DNA from: Caldilineae bacterium | GTDB lineage: Bacteria; Chloroflexota; Anaerolineae; Epilineales; Epilineaceae | NCBI GenBank assembly: GCA_020634625.1 | Contig: JACKBJ010000004.1 | Coordinates: 124,001-188,000 of the forward strand | Direction: 5' to 3' | Length of the DNA stretch: 64,000 nt | In this document: piece by piece, positions 49,040-58,708 of the stretch | Numbering within the stretch: the first letter of the stretch is position 1 | Layout: the number at the start of each line of letters is the position of its first letter | Translations under genes and position numbers: made by a program | The notes under the pieces: generated by a model | The model's input: only the letters and a program-made list of their open reading frames with translations | Told to the model about the DNA's origin: nothing | The model's database searches: none

Positions 49040-50362
49040 ATGCGCCGGCACGACGTGAACGGTCCCTACTCGGATGCGTGGCTCGGGACGGCACGCGCGT
49101 CCGATGTCCCGGCTTCGAGGGGGCAAAGGGCAGGCCTCCGATCCGGCCTGCGCGGCATCCTGGTCCTGACCCTGGCGCTGGCCGCGGGAGGCTGCGCTCG
49201 GTTGGGCATCGGCGAGCCGCCGGTGACGCCTTCGCCGCTGCCGCCGCGGGTGCTGACGGCCGAGCGGGTGCCGCTGCCGACCTCGGAGGTCGCCCTGCCG
49301 GCGCCGCCCGCCGATCCCGACCCCGCCCTGCTGGCCACGATCGCGGCGCTGATCGGCGGCGACCCCACGGCGGATGCGCCGGTGATCCTGACGCTGGCCG
49401 CCGGCCTGCGCCCCGGCGCGACCCCGACGCCGGCGCCGGTCCAGGACCCGACCCAGGCGGCGGCGAGCATCGCGACCCTGATCGCGATGGCCACCGCGCA
49501 GGCGGCCAGCGCCACGCCGCCGCCGGTCATCGGGACCGGCAGCCTGGCCGCCGGCACGGCCGAGCCCGGCTGCCAGATCCCGCGCGAGCCCTTCCGCTTC
49601 GAGCTGGCGCCCGCTGCCGAAGCCGATCCGGCCGCGGCGCGGCTGTGGTCGGAGCACGCGGCCTGGGCCTTCGAGGCCGATCTGATCGACCTGGTCGAGG
49701 AGCAGCCGGGCAGCGCTGGCCGGGCCAGCTGGCGGCTCAGCGGCAGCTACGCCATGCCGCTGGACGCCGATGCGCCGGACCTGCCCCCATCCGGCCAGCC
49801 CCTGCCGCCCGGACTGCCCAACGCGCTGCCGACCGGCCTGCCGCTCCTGCTCCGCTACCGCGGCCCTGCCCTGCCCCTGTCGCCCGGCAACCGATACCTC
49901 CTGGCCTACGACAGCGACCAGCCGCGAGACGGCCCCCTGGGCGAGGGCCTGCTGGTCTCCGACGCGCGCGGCCTGGTCCTCTTGGGCGTCAGCCTGCGCG
50001 AATCCGAAGACGCGGACGCGCGGCTTCTGGCCGGCCTGCGGGCGGGCTTCGCCATCCGCCAGATGCCGACCGTCTGCCGACACGTCGAGGCCGACGGCTG
50101 CGGCTTCGAGCTGCGCGCGGCGCCGGTCGAGCTGGCCGACGCGCTGGCGACCCCGGGCCCGGCCGACGCCGCCGGAGACGCCGTCGACGGCCCGGGCGGC
50201 GCGAGCCTGCGCCTCAACGCGGGCGAGACCGGGACGCTCACCCTGGAACGGCCCTATACGGTCCGGCTCGCGACCAGCCACTACCGGCTGTGGCGCGGCG
50301 ACCAGCCCTGCGCGGCGGCGGGCGACTGGCGGCTGTCCTACCGGATCGAGCGGGCCGAATAG
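49040..50362 (+). CDS. Lipoprotein of unknown function
   Basis: A 440-residue protein with an unusually long charged N-terminus (~36 residues), a hydrophobic stretch and a lipobox LALAAGGC (Cys near residue 52). Residues ~55-180 are Pro/Ala/Thr-rich with no obvious fold. The C-terminal part (~185-440) is beta-rich, with Cys at GCQIP, TVCRHVEADGC and QPCAAAG that may form disulfides. I recognise no family. AAGGGAG stands 5 nt upstream of the ATG. It is divergent from the subtilase and precedes moaA by 53 bp; an internal ATG nearer the lipobox would give a more usual signal. Confidence 0.62.
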   Translation: MRRHDVNGPYSDAWLGTARASDVPASRGQRAGLRSGLRGILVLTLALAAGGCARLGIGEPPVTPSPLPPRVLTAERVPLPTSEVALPAPPADPDPALLATIAALIGGDPTADAPVILTLAAGLRPGATPTPAPVQDPTQAAASIATLIAMATAQAASATPPPVIGTGSLAAGTAEPGCQIPREPFRFELAPAAEADPAAARLWSEHAAWAFEADLIDLVEEQPGSAGRASWRLSGSYAMPLDADAPDLPPSGQPLPPGLPNALPTGLPLLLRYRGPALPLSPGNRYLLAYDSDQPRDGPLGEGLLVSDARGLVLLGVSLRESEDADARLLAGLRAGFAIRQMPTVCRHVEADGCGFELRAAPVELADALATPGPADAAGDAVDGPGGASLRLNAGETGTLTLERPYTVRLATSHYRLWRGDQPCAAAGDWRLSYRIERAE

Positions 50363-50415
50363 GCGCGTGCTAGACTCTTGTCTACGCACGCCTCGTCAAC
50401 CCCCAGGAACCTCGG

Positions 50416-51405
50416 ATGGCCCGCGACGGCTTCGACCGCGACATCAACTACCTGCGCATCTCGCTCACGGATCGCTGCAACCTGCGCTGTGTCTACTGCA
50501 TGCCGACCGAAGGCCTGACCTTCTTCCCCGATGCCGAGCTGCTCAGCGCCGAGGAGATCCAGCGCGTGGTCGAGGCGGCGGCCGAGCTCGGCTTCCGCAA
50601 GGTGCGCCTGACCGGCGGCGAGCCCCTCTTGCGCCGCGACGTGGTCGACATCGTGCGTCGGATCGCCGCCGTGCCGGGCATCGACGATCTGGCGATGACG
50701 ACCAACGGGCTGCGCCTGCCCGAGCTGGCGGTGCCGCTGCGCGAGGCCGGCCTGAAGCGGGTCAACCTGCACGTCGACTCGCTCGACCCCGAACGCGTCG
50801 AACGCCTGATGCGCTGGAGCAGGCACGCCGACCTCTGGGCCGGTGTCGAGGCGGCCGAGGCGGCCGGCTTCGCGCCGATCAAGCTCAACGCGGTGATCGC
50901 CCGCGGCTACAACGACGACGACGTCGTGCCGCTGGCCAGGCTGACGCTCGAGCGGGACTGGGCGGTACGCTTCATCGAGCTGATGCCGCTGGGCTCGGGG
51001 GAGGAGTCGCGCTTCGCGATCGACCACTACGTGCCCAACGCCGAGGTCCGCGCCACCATCGAGGCCGAGCTCGGGCCGCTGGAGGCCCTGGTCAACCGCG
51101 ATCCCTCCGACGAAGCCCGCAACTACCGCGCGCCGGGCGGGCGCGGCCGCATCGGCTTCATCTCGCCGGTCAGCCAGCCCTACTGCGGCAGCTGCAACCG
51201 CATGCGCCTGACGGCCGACGGCCGCTTCCACCTCTGCCTGTTGCACGACGACGAGATCGACCTGCGCTCGGTGCTGCGCGCCGGCGGCGGCCGCGATGCC
51301 GTTCGCGAACAGCTGGCGCGGGCCGTGGCCGCCAAACCTACCGGGCACGCTTTGGCCGAGGGGCAGCACACCGAGCTGCGGCGGATGCACGCCATCGGCG
51401 GCTAG
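50416..51405 (+). CDS. moaA: GTP 3',8-cyclase (molybdenum cofactor synthesis)
   Basis: Radical-SAM enzyme for the first step of molybdopterin synthesis. The 329-residue protein has the radical SAM cluster TDRCNLRCVYCMP (CxxxCxxC), KVRLTGGEPLLR, the second [4Fe-4S] cluster site YCGSCNRMRLTADGRFHLCL (C-x2-C-x13-C) and the C-terminal Gly-Gly (HAIGG) needed for activity. A TAGACT box at 50371 lacks a good -35. No other moa/moe gene is in the window, so it is isolated from its pathway here. AGGA precedes the ATG. Confidence 0.96.
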   Translation: MARDGFDRDINYLRISLTDRCNLRCVYCMPTEGLTFFPDAELLSAEEIQRVVEAAAELGFRKVRLTGGEPLLRRDVVDIVRRIAAVPGIDDLAMTTNGLRLPELAVPLREAGLKRVNLHVDSLDPERVERLMRWSRHADLWAGVEAAEAAGFAPIKLNAVIARGYNDDDVVPLARLTLERDWAVRFIELMPLGSGEESRFAIDHYVPNAEVRATIEAELGPLEALVNRDPSDEARNYRAPGGRGRIGFISPVSQPYCGSCNRMRLTADGRFHLCLLHDDEIDLRSVLRAGGGRDAVREQLARAVAAKPTGHALAEGQHTELRRMHAIGG

Positions 51406-51411
51406 GCGGCG

Positions 51412-51427
51412 GCGGGGCGAACCCCGC
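51412..51427. terminator. Hairpin between moaA and the convergent vWA gene
   Basis: GCGGGG-CGAA-CCCCGC, 6 bp after the moaA stop; a stable tetraloop stem without a T tract. Confidence 0.45.
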
Positions 51428-51472
51428 GAGCCGGATCGACCGCGTCGCAGAGCCGGAGCGCGCTGGCCGATC

Positions 51473-54400
51473 TCATCGCGCTCGCGCCGCGTCGGATCGC
51501 GAACGGCGGGCTTGTTGGCCGGTGCCGCAGATCCGGAGATCCACCGTCTCACCCGCCCGATTCACCAGCTCGGCCGCGTCGTTCCGATCGTCCCAGACCT
51601 CTTGATTCGACCACAGGAGGTCGGGCGGATCGGGCGGTGTCGCCTGCGGGCCGCTGAGGAGTCGGATCCTCGCTCCGCGTTCGAGGCTGTGATTGGCGAA
51701 GCGATAGGTTTCTCCGCCGTTGCGTGACCTCACGCGCCATCCGACCAGCGCGATGGCGTTCTGGCCGGCGTTGCGGAGTGCGACCGACTCATCGGATCCG
51801 AGGCACTGCAGACCGCTGATGACCAGGTGGGGCGTGGGCGTCGGCGTGATCGTCGGGGTCGAGCTCGGCGTCGGCGTGTGGCTCGGGCTGGGCGTATCGC
51901 TCGGCCTGGGCGTGCGACTCGGCGTCGGCGTCGTGGAGGCCGTCGGAACCCGGGTCGCGGACGGAACGGGGGTATGGGTGGGGCCGATGCGTGGGGTCAC
52001 CCGCGCGTCGGCCTCGAGCTCCCGATCGAGCAGCGGCAGCCAGAGCCGGGAGCGATCGGGGCTCGGGCTGGGTGAGGGGGTCGGGCTCCGGACGGGGGTG
52101 GCCGTCGGTGTGTTCGAGGCCGTCGGCAAGGGCGGCGCCGTGGGCAGGTTCAGCCGCTCACCCGTGACCTCGACCGAGACCGGTGGCAGGTAGATCGCTC
52201 CGCTGGCGCCATCCATTGTGCGGTACTCGACCCGCTGCCAGAGCGTGCGGGGCAGGCGGCCGATGGCGAGGGCTTGGAGCTCCTGGCTGACGGTCACGCC
52301 GGCGGCCGAAGGGAATCCGAAGCGCCAGAACTGCGGGTCGGGCCCAAAGACCGGGGGCGGCTGCTCGGAGCCGGTCACCAGGGCCAGCAAGTCGTGGGGC
52401 TGATCGAACAGGAAGAGCTCGCTCGGCGACACGCCGACCACGGCTTGGCCCAGCTGCTCGAAAAGCGCCACCAGCGCCGGGCCATCGGGCATGTCGAAGT
52501 AGTAGGCTTGACGGCTGACCGCCTGCTGGAGGCTGGGATCGCAGCTGCCGCCGACGCAGATGGCCATCAGCTCGGCAAGGTCCTTCAGCGCATCCGCGGC
52601 GCCGATGATGGTCTGGGGATCGACCGAGTTCCGACCATCGGTGAGCAGCACCACGAAGCGCAGCGCGTTCGGCCGGCTGTCCTCGAGCAGGACCCGCGCC
52701 CGGTTGAGCGCCTGGCCGATGTTGGTGTCGCCGTCGGGGGTCAGCTGGCGCAGCCGCGTCGCCAGGCCCGCCCGGTCGTCGCTCAGCGGCAGCTCGGCCA
52801 GGATCCGGTCGCTGAAGGCCACCAGGCCGAAGCGTGCTTCGGGGATGTCCCGGGTCGCCATGAGGGCTTCGACCGCCTGCCGGGCCGTCTCGATGCGCTC
52901 GCCACGCATCGAGAAGGAGTGGTCGATCACCAACATCACCTCCAAGGGCCTCGGCTCGGCATCGCAGGCAAGCGCAATCGTCGAGCGCGCGACGAGGCTT
53001 TCCTCGACCCGCAGGCGATCCGGCTCGGCGCGCAATTCGGCTCGCTCGAGCCGGCAGGGCCCGGTGTCGGCCGGTGCCCGCACCTCCAGCTCCGGCAGGG
53101 GCAACCGCGTCTGACCGGCGACGCCATCGCGATCGCGCCAGGTGGCTTCGATCGCGCCCGCCACCGGCCAGCGGCCGACCGCGCGCGCCCGCAGCGGGTA
53201 GCGGATCCGAGTCCGTCCGAAGAGCGGATCGACCTGCTGCCAGAACAAGCCGCCATCCGCTTCCACGGAGGGTCGGTCATGCGCGGTCGGCACGCCGTCG
53301 TACTCGAAGGCCGGCTGCCGCTCGGCCGCCACCGAGAGGCGCTCGAAGTCGGCCAGGCCCAGCTTGAGCGCCAGCTCGGCGTAGAAGGCCTCCAGCTCCG
53401 CTCCACCGGGCAAGGCGCGATAGTAGGATGCCGGTTCGGCCAGCTGCGCGAACTTCGGATAGCAGCGCCCGGTGTCGGTGATGCAGACCACCACCATCCG
53501 CAGCCCCTCCAGGTGCGCCCAATAGGCCGCCTGCAGCCATGGGTCGTCCGGATCGTCGAGCTTCTTGGGAAAGACCGTATCGCCGTCCGAGATCAGGATC
53601 ACGATCGGCAGGGCGTCCGGCCGGCGCTGCCGAAGCAGCAGCCTCGCGCGGTCGATGCCGACCTGAAAGTCGTTCTCGCCTTCGACGTGCAGGCGCTCGA
53701 TGCCCTCGAGCAGCGTCTGTCGATCCTGGCTCAGGTCGACCAGCAGCTCGGCTTCGCTGCCGAGGCCGACGACGGCCACCCGCGCCAGGTCCAGATCGAC
53801 CAGATTCACGAAGGTCCGCGCCGCGGCCTTGGCGTCCGCCATGCGGTTGGCGCTGCGCATCGAGCCCGAGTGATCGATGGCCAGGACCACATCGATCGGC
53901 TTTCGCTCGACCGGACAGTCCGTCACCAGCGTCAGGGTCACCCAAGCCGTCGCGTCCAACGCGACCGGATCCGGACCGGCATCGCTCTGGGCTCGGAGCT
54001 GGCAGCGGCTGGGTTGCTCGGGCGCCGGGTCCACGCCGAGGCGCGCGGTCGCCGACAGCAGCTGATAGACGGGCTGGCCGGCGTTGCTCATGCCCCGGAG
54101 CTCGGCCCAGCTGGCGACGATCTGGTCGTCGCCCACCCGAATCGGGCGCAGGGCGTATTCGAGGCGGATCGGATCGGCTTGCTGCTCGATGTCCCAGCGA
54201 ATGTAGTTCTGGTCCAGGCGCCCCATCTGATCCGCAGCCGGCTGGGCCGATCCGTAGACGAAGTCCGAGCTGGCCGGGAAGTTGGAGGTGAGCGTCGCGT
54301 GGTCGATCGCCAGCGGCGCCGGTCTGTCTCGCAACGCGGCCAGGTCGGCGGCGACCGCCTCGGCATTCGGCAGGTCGATCATCGCGAAGCCTTCGATCGG

Positions 54401-55117
54401 CTTGCATCCACCGCCGATGCAATACCAGCGGAGGTCGATCGCATCCTCGGCCGCCGCCGCGGCTTCGAAGCGGAGGGTGCTCTCCCGGCCCAGGTCGGCG
54501 CCCGCCTGGCCGATGACGACCAGGTGACGGCGACCGTACTCGCGGGGCGACGCGTCGGCCAGATCGACGTAGAGATCGCGCGCCTTGCGCACCAGCTGAT
54601 GGGTCGGCAAGCCGGGCCGGACGGCGTCGAAGCCGGCCAGTGCGGCGCGCACCGCGGCCAGGTCCTTGGTGGGCGGAACGACCCGCGGCTGCGCTCCCGG
54701 CACGGCCGTCGGCAAGGGGGGCGGCGGCGGGCTCGGCGTCGGGGCCAGCGGATCGGCCTGGCCCAGCACCAGGCCGACGCGACCATCGCCGAAGCCCGGA
54801 GCGCCCAGGAATCCTTCCAGAGCCCGGCGCAGCGACCCTGCACCGGCCGCGTCGGGCATGGGCTCGAGCACCAGCACGAAGTGGCGGGCCAGGAGCTCGC
54901 CACCGCAGCCGGGATCGAGATCGATCGCAATCCCGACCGGGTCGCCGAGGGCGATCCGGTCGGTGTCGAGCTGCTGGGTGATCGAGGCGGTGCAGTCGCC
55001 CCCGGCGGCCCCGACGGGCGCTTGCGGGCCGAGTCGCATCGCAAGGAGGAGCGTGCCGAGCCCCAGGACGCAGGCCCGGCGCATGAACCGGCCTGTCCTG
55101 CTCCGCGTCCCCGTCAT
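51473..55117 (-). CDS. Giant secreted three-vWA protein with internal WLPLL motif and C-terminal lamin-tail-like domain
   Basis: A 1214-residue exported protein. Signal peptide, then an N-terminal Cys module (GDCTASITQQ to DPGCGG) on a degenerate vWA fold (~55-300, RWYCIGGGCKPIEGF). A second vWA at about 430-620 has an intact MIDAS (VVLAIDHSGSM; ISDGDTV) and a third at about 745-920 too (VMLVIDHSFSM; LLTDGRNSVD). Linker beta domains separate them. A Pro/Thr linker ends RSRLWLPLLDREL, which is the usual end of such proteins, but the chain continues through a second Pro/Thr linker into a lamin-tail-like domain (LVISGLQCLGSDESVALRN; YRFANHSLERGARIRLLSG). It is a paralogue of the gene at 55405. 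AAGGAG lies 6 nt before the ATG. Confidence 0.8.
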   Translation of the reverse strand: MTGTRSRTGRFMRRACVLGLGTLLLAMRLGPQAPVGAAGGDCTASITQQLDTDRIALGDPVGIAIDLDPGCGGELLARHFVLVLEPMPDAAGAGSLRRALEGFLGAPGFGDGRVGLVLGQADPLAPTPSPPPPPLPTAVPGAQPRVVPPTKDLAAVRAALAGFDAVRPGLPTHQLVRKARDLYVDLADASPREYGRRHLVVIGQAGADLGRESTLRFEAAAAAEDAIDLRWYCIGGGCKPIEGFAMIDLPNAEAVAADLAALRDRPAPLAIDHATLTSNFPASSDFVYGSAQPAADQMGRLDQNYIRWDIEQQADPIRLEYALRPIRVGDDQIVASWAELRGMSNAGQPVYQLLSATARLGVDPAPEQPSRCQLRAQSDAGPDPVALDATAWVTLTLVTDCPVERKPIDVVLAIDHSGSMRSANRMADAKAAARTFVNLVDLDLARVAVVGLGSEAELLVDLSQDRQTLLEGIERLHVEGENDFQVGIDRARLLLRQRRPDALPIVILISDGDTVFPKKLDDPDDPWLQAAYWAHLEGLRMVVVCITDTGRCYPKFAQLAEPASYYRALPGGAELEAFYAELALKLGLADFERLSVAAERQPAFEYDGVPTAHDRPSVEADGGLFWQQVDPLFGRTRIRYPLRARAVGRWPVAGAIEATWRDRDGVAGQTRLPLPELEVRAPADTGPCRLERAELRAEPDRLRVEESLVARSTIALACDAEPRPLEVMLVIDHSFSMRGERIETARQAVEALMATRDIPEARFGLVAFSDRILAELPLSDDRAGLATRLRQLTPDGDTNIGQALNRARVLLEDSRPNALRFVVLLTDGRNSVDPQTIIGAADALKDLAELMAICVGGSCDPSLQQAVSRQAYYFDMPDGPALVALFEQLGQAVVGVSPSELFLFDQPHDLLALVTGSEQPPPVFGPDPQFWRFGFPSAAGVTVSQELQALAIGRLPRTLWQRVEYRTMDGASGAIYLPPVSVEVTGERLNLPTAPPLPTASNTPTATPVRSPTPSPSPSPDRSRLWLPLLDRELEADARVTPRIGPTHTPVPSATRVPTASTTPTPSRTPRPSDTPSPSHTPTPSSTPTITPTPTPHLVISGLQCLGSDESVALRNAGQNAIALVGWRVRSRNGGETYRFANHSLERGARIRLLSGPQATPPDPPDLLWSNQEVWDDRNDAAELVNRAGETVDLRICGTGQQARRSRSDAARAR

Positions 55118-55266
55118 GATGCTCTCCTTGCAGCGTTGTCTATCGATTCCACCCGCGCCCGAACCGGGCTTCGGATCGGAGCACCAGCAACATCCATGCC
55201 CCGCCGTCACGGTGTCTTAACGCTCCGGCCCGGCGATTCGGACAGGCTGACCCTGGCGAGCAGGCA

Positions 55267-55309
55267 TGCCCCGCCCCCTGGCGCGATGCATGCGTCAGGG
55301 GGCGGGGCA
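55267..55309 (-). terminator. Terminator hairpin between the two giant vWA genes
   Basis: A perfect 14-bp stem (TGCCCCGCCCCCTG/CAGGGGGCGGGGCA) with a 15-nt loop, about 95 bp beyond the stop at 55405. A smaller GCGGCGC-TTCG-GCGCCG-type hairpin adjoins it. The remainder of the 287-bp gap shows no gene and no clear promoter. Confidence 0.65.
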
Positions 55310-55404
55310 AGCGGCGCTTCGGCGCCGACCGGGGGATCCCATCGGTTCCGCTGCGCTCCGGCCCGCTGGGATGTCGGGCGCCGCGAGACCGAACCCGGCC
55401 AGGT

Positions 55405-58400
55405 CTAGGGCCGCGAGAGCCAGGGCAGGTAGACGCCAGCCTCGGGCCGACCGCCCGGGGTCGCCGTCGCCGGCGGAAGGGTCCGCGTCGGCGTCGCGGC
55501 TGGCCCGCCCGGCGTCACGGTCGGCAGCGGCAGGCTGGTGGGCAGGACGGGCGGCGCCTCGCCGGCGATCTCGACCGCCGCCGACGGCAGCCAGGCCATG
55601 CCTTCGGCGCCCGACAGCATCCGGTACTCGACCCGAGTCCACAGGGCCACTGGCTGTCGCCCGGCCAGCGTGGCCGTCAGCTGCTGCGTTGCGGAGACCT
55701 TGCCGACGGCCGGGAAGCCGAAGCGCCAGATGTTCGGATCGGGACCGAAGGTCAGGGCCGGCATGGCCGAACCTGGCACCGGCGGCATGGCCGGGCCGCT
55801 CTGGTCGGCGATCGAGATCTCGGCCGGCAGCGCGCCGGCCACGGTCTCGGCCATGCGCTCGAAGAGCGAGACCACGTCCTCGTCGCCCGGCAGATCGAAG
55901 TAGTAGGCCTGGCGGGTGACGGCCGTGGCCAGGACCGGATCGCAGGCGGCGCCGATGCAGGCGGCGATCAGCTCGGCCCGATCCTTGAAGCTGTCGGCCG
56001 CGGTGAGGATGGTATCCGGATCGACCGAGTTGCGGCCGTCGGTGACCAGGATCACGACGCTGCGCGCGCCCGGGCGCGCATCGTCGAGCAGCGCCCCGGC
56101 GCGGTTGAGCGCCTGCCCGATGTTGGTCTCGCCGGCCGGCGCCGTCGACAAGAGCCGCGCGAGCAGGGCCGCCCGATCGACGTCCAGCGGCTGCTCGGCC
56201 AGAATCTGGCCGCTGAAGGCCACCAGCCCGAAGCGGACGTCTCCGCCCGGCCGGGCCAGCATGGCCTCGACCGCGCGGCGCATGGCCGCGATGCGCGGCC
56301 CGCTCATCGAGTCGGAGTGGTCGAGCACCAGCACCACCTCGAGCGGCTCGCCGTCGGCCTGGCAGGCAGCGACCTCGGCGGCGATGCGCTCGGTGACCCG
56401 CTCGCCCAGCGCCAATGCGCCCGGTTCGGCCAGGACGCTGCCGCTCACCGGGCAGGGGCCGCTGGACGCCGGTGGTCGCACCTCGACCACCGGCACCGGC
56501 AGGCTGGCCTGACCCACCGCACCATCGCGATCGATCCAGCTGGCCTCGATGCGCTCGGCCACCGGCCAGCTGCCCAACGCGGCCGCCCGGAGCTGGTAGC
56601 GCAGCTCGCTGCGGCCGAAGAGCGGATCGGCACGCTGCCAGACCAGGCGCCCGTCGCGCTCGGTCGGCAGGTCCTGACCGAAGGGCACGCCGGCGAAGGC
56701 GAAGGCGCCCGAGCTCCGGTGCGAGACGCTCAGCCGTTGGATCTCGGCCCGGCCCAGGTACCGCGCCAGCTCGGTGTAGAAGGCAGCCAGGTCCTCGCCG
56801 CCCGGGGTGACCCGGAAGTGCGATGCCGGCGAAGCCAGCTGTTGGAACTCGGGCTTGCAGGTCGCGGCGTCGGTGACGCAGACCACGATCGAGCGGATGC
56901 CCTCCAGGTGCGCCCAGAATGCCGCCTGCAGCCAGGGGTCCGAGAGCAGGCCGGTCGGGAACACCGTGTCGCCGTCCGAGAGCAGCACCAGGGCCGGCAG
57001 CGCATCGGGCCGGCGCTGGCGCAGGACCTGGCGCACCTGGTCGAAGGCCTTGCCGAAGTCGTTCTCGCCCGCAGCCTGCAGGCCATCGATGGCCGTCAAC
57101 AGGGCCGCACGGTCGGTGCTCAGGTCGACCAGCGTCTCGGCTTCGGTGCCCACCGCCAGCAGGGCCACCCGCGCCACCGACAGGTCGACCCCCTCCACGA
57201 AGCGTCGTGCGGCGATCTTGGCGGCGGTCAGACGACCGCCTCGCAACATCGAGGCCGAGCGGTCGATGGCCAGCACGACGTCCAGCGGTCGGCCCTGCGC
57301 GCTGCAGTCGACCGCCAGCCGCAGTCCGACCTCGACCGGATCGCCCAGCGCGAGGCTGGACGGCAGGGCCTCGCTCTCGGCCGCCAGGCGGCAGCTGCTG
57401 GGACGCGCCGTCTGCTCGCCCACATCGACCGACAGGCGGCGAGCGATGACGCGCTGGATCTCGCGGCCGGCGTTGGTGATGCCCTCCAACTCGATGTCGC
57501 CGGCCACCGGCACGCCGGCGCCGCTGTCCAGCGGTCGCAGCCGGTAGCTGGCCTCGAAGTCCCGCGCGGGCTGTTGCGGCCGCCAGGCGATGTAGCTGGT
57601 CTGCAGGCGGCCCATCTGGTCGGCCGGCGGGACGGCCGAGTCGAAGACGAAGTCGGCCCGATCGCTGAAGCCGCTGGTGACGGTGAGGCGCTCGACCTCC
57701 AGGGGCGCCGGCTGGTCGTGCAGGGCCTGCAGGGCAGACGACAGCGCGGCCACGTCGGGCAGGTCGACCACGGTCAGGCCGGGCAGCTGCGGGCAGCCGC
57801 CCCCGATGCAGTACCAGCGGACGTCGATGCCGGTGGCGGACGCGAGCGCGAGCTCGAAGTCGAGCGTCGAGCGCCGACCCAAGGGGGCGCCGGCATGGCC
57901 GACGATCAGGATGTGCCGGCGACCGTAGAAGTCTCGGTCGCCCGCCTCGGCATCCAGGTATTGGTTGCGGGCCTCGGAGACCAGCGCGGCCAAGGGTACG
58001 CCGGGCTCGGCCGGCACGAACTTCTGCAGCCCGGTCTGAAGCAGGAAGCGGTTCTGGGTGAGCGCGACCGCCAGGGCCCGGGGTCGGGGCTCGGCCGTCG
58101 GCAGCGGCGCCGGACGCGGCGTCGCGGTCGGGGCGGCCGGATCGTCGTTGCCCAGCACCAGGCCGATTCGGCTGCCGCCGAAGTCGAGGCTCCCGATCCA
58201 GGCATCCAGGCTCGCGCGCAGCGCGCTCAGCTCGGACGCTTGGGCGGGCGTCCAGGGCTGGGCCGCGATCACGTAGTGCCGCGACAGGATCTCACCGCCG
58301 CAGTCCGGGCTGACGCTGACCGTCACGCCGACGTCCTCGCCATGCAGGATGGCGTCGCGATCGAGGTGCTGGTCGGCGACGATGCTGCAGCCGCCCTGCT

Positions 58401-58515
58401 GGGCCTTGACGCCGCGCTCGGGAACGGATCGGCCGAGGGCGAGCAGGCACAGGACGGCGGCGAACGCGAGCGCGCTGCCGCGCCGTCCGGACATGGCGTT
58501 GACGAATCGAGGCAT
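55405..58515 (-). CDS. Giant secreted three-vWA protein with YLPWL tail
   Basis: A 1036-residue exported paralogue of the downstream 51473 gene with the same layout: signal peptide ending near VKAQQ, Cys module (GGCSIVADQHLDRD to SPDCGG), degenerate first vWA (RWYCIGGGCPQLPGL), second vWA at about 420-600 with MIDAS (VVLAIDRSASML; LLSDGDTVFP), third at about 735-910 (VVLVLDHSDSMSG; LVTDGRNSVD). It ends with a Pro/Thr linker and VYLPWLSRP, without the lamin-tail extension. A wide set of identical short motifs in both proteins shows a tandem duplication. AAGGAG lies 10 nt before the ATG. Likely a metal-dependent surface adhesin or assembly scaffold; no ligand is known. Confidence 0.82.
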   Translation of the reverse strand: MPRFVNAMSGRRGSALAFAAVLCLLALGRSVPERGVKAQQGGCSIVADQHLDRDAILHGEDVGVTVSVSPDCGGEILSRHYVIAAQPWTPAQASELSALRASLDAWIGSLDFGGSRIGLVLGNDDPAAPTATPRPAPLPTAEPRPRALAVALTQNRFLLQTGLQKFVPAEPGVPLAALVSEARNQYLDAEAGDRDFYGRRHILIVGHAGAPLGRRSTLDFELALASATGIDVRWYCIGGGCPQLPGLTVVDLPDVAALSSALQALHDQPAPLEVERLTVTSGFSDRADFVFDSAVPPADQMGRLQTSYIAWRPQQPARDFEASYRLRPLDSGAGVPVAGDIELEGITNAGREIQRVIARRLSVDVGEQTARPSSCRLAAESEALPSSLALGDPVEVGLRLAVDCSAQGRPLDVVLAIDRSASMLRGGRLTAAKIAARRFVEGVDLSVARVALLAVGTEAETLVDLSTDRAALLTAIDGLQAAGENDFGKAFDQVRQVLRQRRPDALPALVLLSDGDTVFPTGLLSDPWLQAAFWAHLEGIRSIVVCVTDAATCKPEFQQLASPASHFRVTPGGEDLAAFYTELARYLGRAEIQRLSVSHRSSGAFAFAGVPFGQDLPTERDGRLVWQRADPLFGRSELRYQLRAAALGSWPVAERIEASWIDRDGAVGQASLPVPVVEVRPPASSGPCPVSGSVLAEPGALALGERVTERIAAEVAACQADGEPLEVVLVLDHSDSMSGPRIAAMRRAVEAMLARPGGDVRFGLVAFSGQILAEQPLDVDRAALLARLLSTAPAGETNIGQALNRAGALLDDARPGARSVVILVTDGRNSVDPDTILTAADSFKDRAELIAACIGAACDPVLATAVTRQAYYFDLPGDEDVVSLFERMAETVAGALPAEISIADQSGPAMPPVPGSAMPALTFGPDPNIWRFGFPAVGKVSATQQLTATLAGRQPVALWTRVEYRMLSGAEGMAWLPSAAVEIAGEAPPVLPTSLPLPTVTPGGPAATPTRTLPPATATPGGRPEAGVYLPWLSRP

Positions 58516-58708
58516 GGCTGCGTCACTCCTTGGTGCGGGTTGCTTGACGTCGGGCCGGCAATGGCTCGGCGGCCGGATGTGGACGATAGCGAACACCCGG
58601 GCAACGCGCCAGTCGGGTGTCAGCTTTCAGCAGGGAATCGGGCTGAATCGGCATCAAGCTGACCTGCCTGACGGCCGGGCATCGCAGCGCCCGATCCGCG
58701 ATCGCGCG

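Noticed and set aside
52274..55408. 1044-codon open frame on the plus strand
   Set aside because: Antisense shadow of the vWA gene at 51473; no recognisable motifs.
56317..58662. 781-codon open frame on the plus strand
   Set aside because: Antisense shadow of the vWA gene at 55405.
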